Of a stretch of 64,000 bases of DNA, positions 61,701-64,000 are shown in pieces. Under the pieces are notes generated by a model. That model saw only the letters and a program-made list of their open reading frames with translations, ran no database searches and was not told the origin of the DNA. The stretch's first letter is position 1, and every line of letters begins with the position of its first letter. The stretch comes from Loxodes magnus (lineage: Eukaryota; Ciliophora; Karyorelictea; Loxodida; Loxodidae), in contig CAMPDV010000148.1 in assembly GCA_946699065.1 (NCBI GenBank), positions 372,001 through 436,000 on the forward strand, in the 5' to 3' direction. The position numbers were made by a program, and so were the translations under genes.

Positions 61701-62662
61701 TTGATAATCTATTTAATGTATCTTATAAAAAAGAAATGCTTGATAAAAGCATTAGAGAATGTAATAGATATAAATAGGAAAATTAGAAAGATGATTAAAA
61801 TAGATCAACTTAGAAATATGTTTTACCTCTAAAATTTTATAAATCTAAAATGATGCTTTCTGATAAAGAAGAGTTAAGTACATTAATAGAAAATCCATAA
61901 TTAATTGAAATTATCTAAGCAATCTTCTAAGAAACTAATCTAGCCTTTACAAATAATTAAGAGGAAGAAGCTTAAATAAAACCTGCCTCTGAATTAGATA
62001 ATTTAGTAGATAAAAAAACTGAAATTTGGATTAAAGATCATCTTGAATAGCTTTTGAGCATCGTATCTGAAGGAGTTTTGCCACTTTCTGTGTAGAAGAT
62101 GAAGAATATTTTTTTTGAATAAAACTAATTCTATAATTAAACACAATAAGATGAAGAGTAGAAGAAGAAAGTTTATGTAATTAGCTTAGGACTAATCACA
62201 TAAATAATAAAATAACTTCAAAATATAACTAAGAGAGTATAATTTAAGAGCCAGAGCATTTAGAATTTATCATACAATTATATTATTAGATTAAGCAAAT
62301 AAAATCTCCTTTTGCAAAATAGATACAAAAGTACGGCAAATTCTTCTTCATAAATATATCAAACAAATGAGGAATATTAGATTTAATAGAAATAAGAGAG
62401 AAAATCGCAAGAACGGTTTTATGATAAATATAATTTAAATAAGCAAGAACCTTAATTAAGCAATCTAATTTTTTCAACTATTAACATCAGCAAAATTAAG
62501 CTATATTTTAGTAAAGAATTTTTTGAATAAAAGGAAAATAAATTTAAATAGTTTGAAAAATACTTAGAGAGGGTCAATTTAACTTTGGAGAATATTAGAC
62601 TTGATGAAGAAGATGAAGATGTTGAGCTGAATAATATGTATTAAGTTAAAATTTTCAATTGA
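58778..62662 (+). CDS. Tandem pseudokinase-like protein, family copy 4 (mosaic)
   Basis: 1294 codons in one frame from ATGGTAGCAACTC. Residues about 50-640 follow copies 1 and 2 closely, including FHQMTQHFPYFQMSKLACLP and FPLNPDMILVD; from about 60975 to 62480 it is almost identical to copy 3. The first 35 residues are unique. In-frame TGA include the shared ones in HISYxTIS and NPxQFCC (61376). The acidic tail RLDEEDEDVELNN is not found in copy 3. Same fold reading as copy 1: two kinase-like regions without HRD and DFG. TGA at 62660 is taken as the stop. Confidence 0.72.
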
Positions 62663-64000
62663 ATTAAAATTAAATAATATATTTTTATAATTTAGTTATA
62701 TTTAATTTATATTCTACTTATATAAAGAATTGAGATAAAAATATCAACAGAGATGTATATTAAAAGTATTTAACTAACTAGATTGTCAAAAAATAGACGG
62801 AAAGATGTGCTCTTCACTTCTTTGTTTAAAGAAGTTTTTAAAATCAAAATAAAACATGGAATTAAGTTCTGAATTTTATAATAAAAATAAAATTCTAGCA
62901 TTATATTACTCTATATTTAAAAAATTGGAAAAATAGATCATAAATCTGAACAAAGCTCCTCAAATTCAACAATATTAACTGAAGCAATAATTTAGAATCA
63001 AGGGAAACAAAATAAATGAACTTAAAAAGAAAATATAAAAAGCTACTGTAGTCACGAATATTAATTTTTTATGCCGAGTAGAACCCTTTCGATAAAATAC
63101 TACCGAAAAAGGTTTTAATAGATTATTAATAAGGAGCTTACATTTTCAATTTTACAATTGATAAAAAATCGTCAAGCAGTGTAGAAATTCAAATAATCTT
63201 TGGTATTTAGAAGCGATATAAGAAAAAATTTCCTAAGAGTTAATAACTTCCTATAAAGAAGCAGGAATTATAATTGTTAGCAAAAGAAAATAATTTGCTT
63301 TCTTCGCTTGAGTTTTCTTCAGTAAAATTTAGATGTTTTGTTAATAAGTTTGATTCTAAGAAATTTTCATAGTTCGGAATTGTAGGGAAATATTAGTATG
63401 TGCTCGAGTCAAGGGCAGAGGAATCTGCTTAATAAATAATCTTTGATTAATACTGCATCTTCGTGGGATTTTATTATAAAAGATTGACGTACGTAGTTAA
63501 CTTAAGCTTTTTTTGATTAAATACCTCAAGAATCGAATCATTAGACTTGTGATTTACCACCAATAAAAAATCTTATTTGGATAAGCAAAAGACCATCAAT
63601 CAAATAAAGCTAAAAAGTAAAAAATAAAAAAATGAAAATTCCTTGAGAACTATAACTTAAAATTTGAAGAATAAATAATTTTGAGTAAAGATTCTAGTTA
63701 ATCTTTATTATTCTTGTTCAAAAGAAAGAAATTACAGATTAAAACTAATTATCACGATAAAATCACCCAAAAATCATGAAAAAAATAGAAAAAATAGAAA
63801 AAGAATTAAAATTGTAAATCATCGGGACGTATCATCTGAATAAAAAAAATAAATAAAAAAAAAAAAAAAATTTGCATTATTATACTCAACTTTATTTTAA
63901 TGTTACAATTAAGGCTAAATAAAAAGAAGGAAACTAAATCCTAGAAAGAAACCTTGCATACAAATAAAAAATGAATTTCATATAGAACCAAGCGTAAAAA
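62663..64000. other. AT-rich interval to the window end
   Basis: No recognised gene. A run of 15 A lies near 63857-63871. A short imperfect inverted repeat, AACCCTTTCG with CCGAAAAAGGTT, is at 63073-63116; nothing links it to an element. Confidence 0.45.

Noticed and set aside
1-64000. CRISPR arrays, operons, ribosome binding sites, telomere repeats
   Set aside because: The sequence is eukaryotic in every supported feature. No regular spacer-repeat array and no CCCCAA or GGGGTT tracts were seen.

Overview
The window looks like nuclear DNA of a ciliate. It is very AT-rich. Every frame that can be tied to a protein family or to a paralogue is full of in-frame TAA and TAG, which must therefore be sense codons (Gln, as in many ciliates). 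Several of the same frames also carry a few in-frame TGA codons, often where Trp fits: in the LINE reverse transcriptase, in a RING-finger gene with clean introns, and at one site kept in all four members of a paralogous family. The best reading is UAA/UAG = Gln and UGA = Trp or stop, the pattern known from karyorelict and Condylostoma-type nuclear codes. If UGA is only a stop, many genes here would be broken. Introns that I can place are short (44-63 nt, GT..AG, CTAAC/CTAAT-like branch point). Genus cannot be fixed from the sequence.

Layout. 1-3101 is a large, 5'-incomplete unknown gene, followed by tRNA-Lys(CUU) on the minus strand. 4538-7490 holds three ORF1-like mobile-element remnants. 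8520-10114 is a complete three-exon RING-finger gene. 13838-17578, 32948-36454, 42962-46738 and 58778-62662 are four plus-strand members of one family: about 1170-1295 codons, two kinase-like domains without recognisable catalytic motifs, and an unknown helical C-terminal half. A fifth, inverted and rearranged fragment lies at 20830-22735. 26330-27850 (minus) is a P-loop GTPase-like gene, with a second P-loop fragment at 29790-30020. tRNA-Leu(AAG) is at 54397-54476.

Mobile DNA fills much of the rest: a decayed LINE with reverse transcriptase (23061-25997), a LINE 3' tail present twice (22736-23060 and 57842-58690), short inserts of about 300-400 bp, and about a dozen ORF1-only elements with a CCHC zinc knuckle or an RRM-like fold. 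The LINE tail at 57842-58690 ends in a strong hairpin, AGAGC..GCG-CACC-loop-GGTG..GCTCT. The same hairpin ends the short inserts, which suggests that they are parasites mobilised by that LINE. A different small hairpin, GGTTGAAAGTCC-like, ends many ORF1-only elements.

The kinase-like family is the most interesting host feature. Its copies are mosaics: blocks of near identity alternate with strongly diverged blocks while the reading frame is kept over about 3.5 kb, as expected from gene conversion among expressed, diversifying paralogues.
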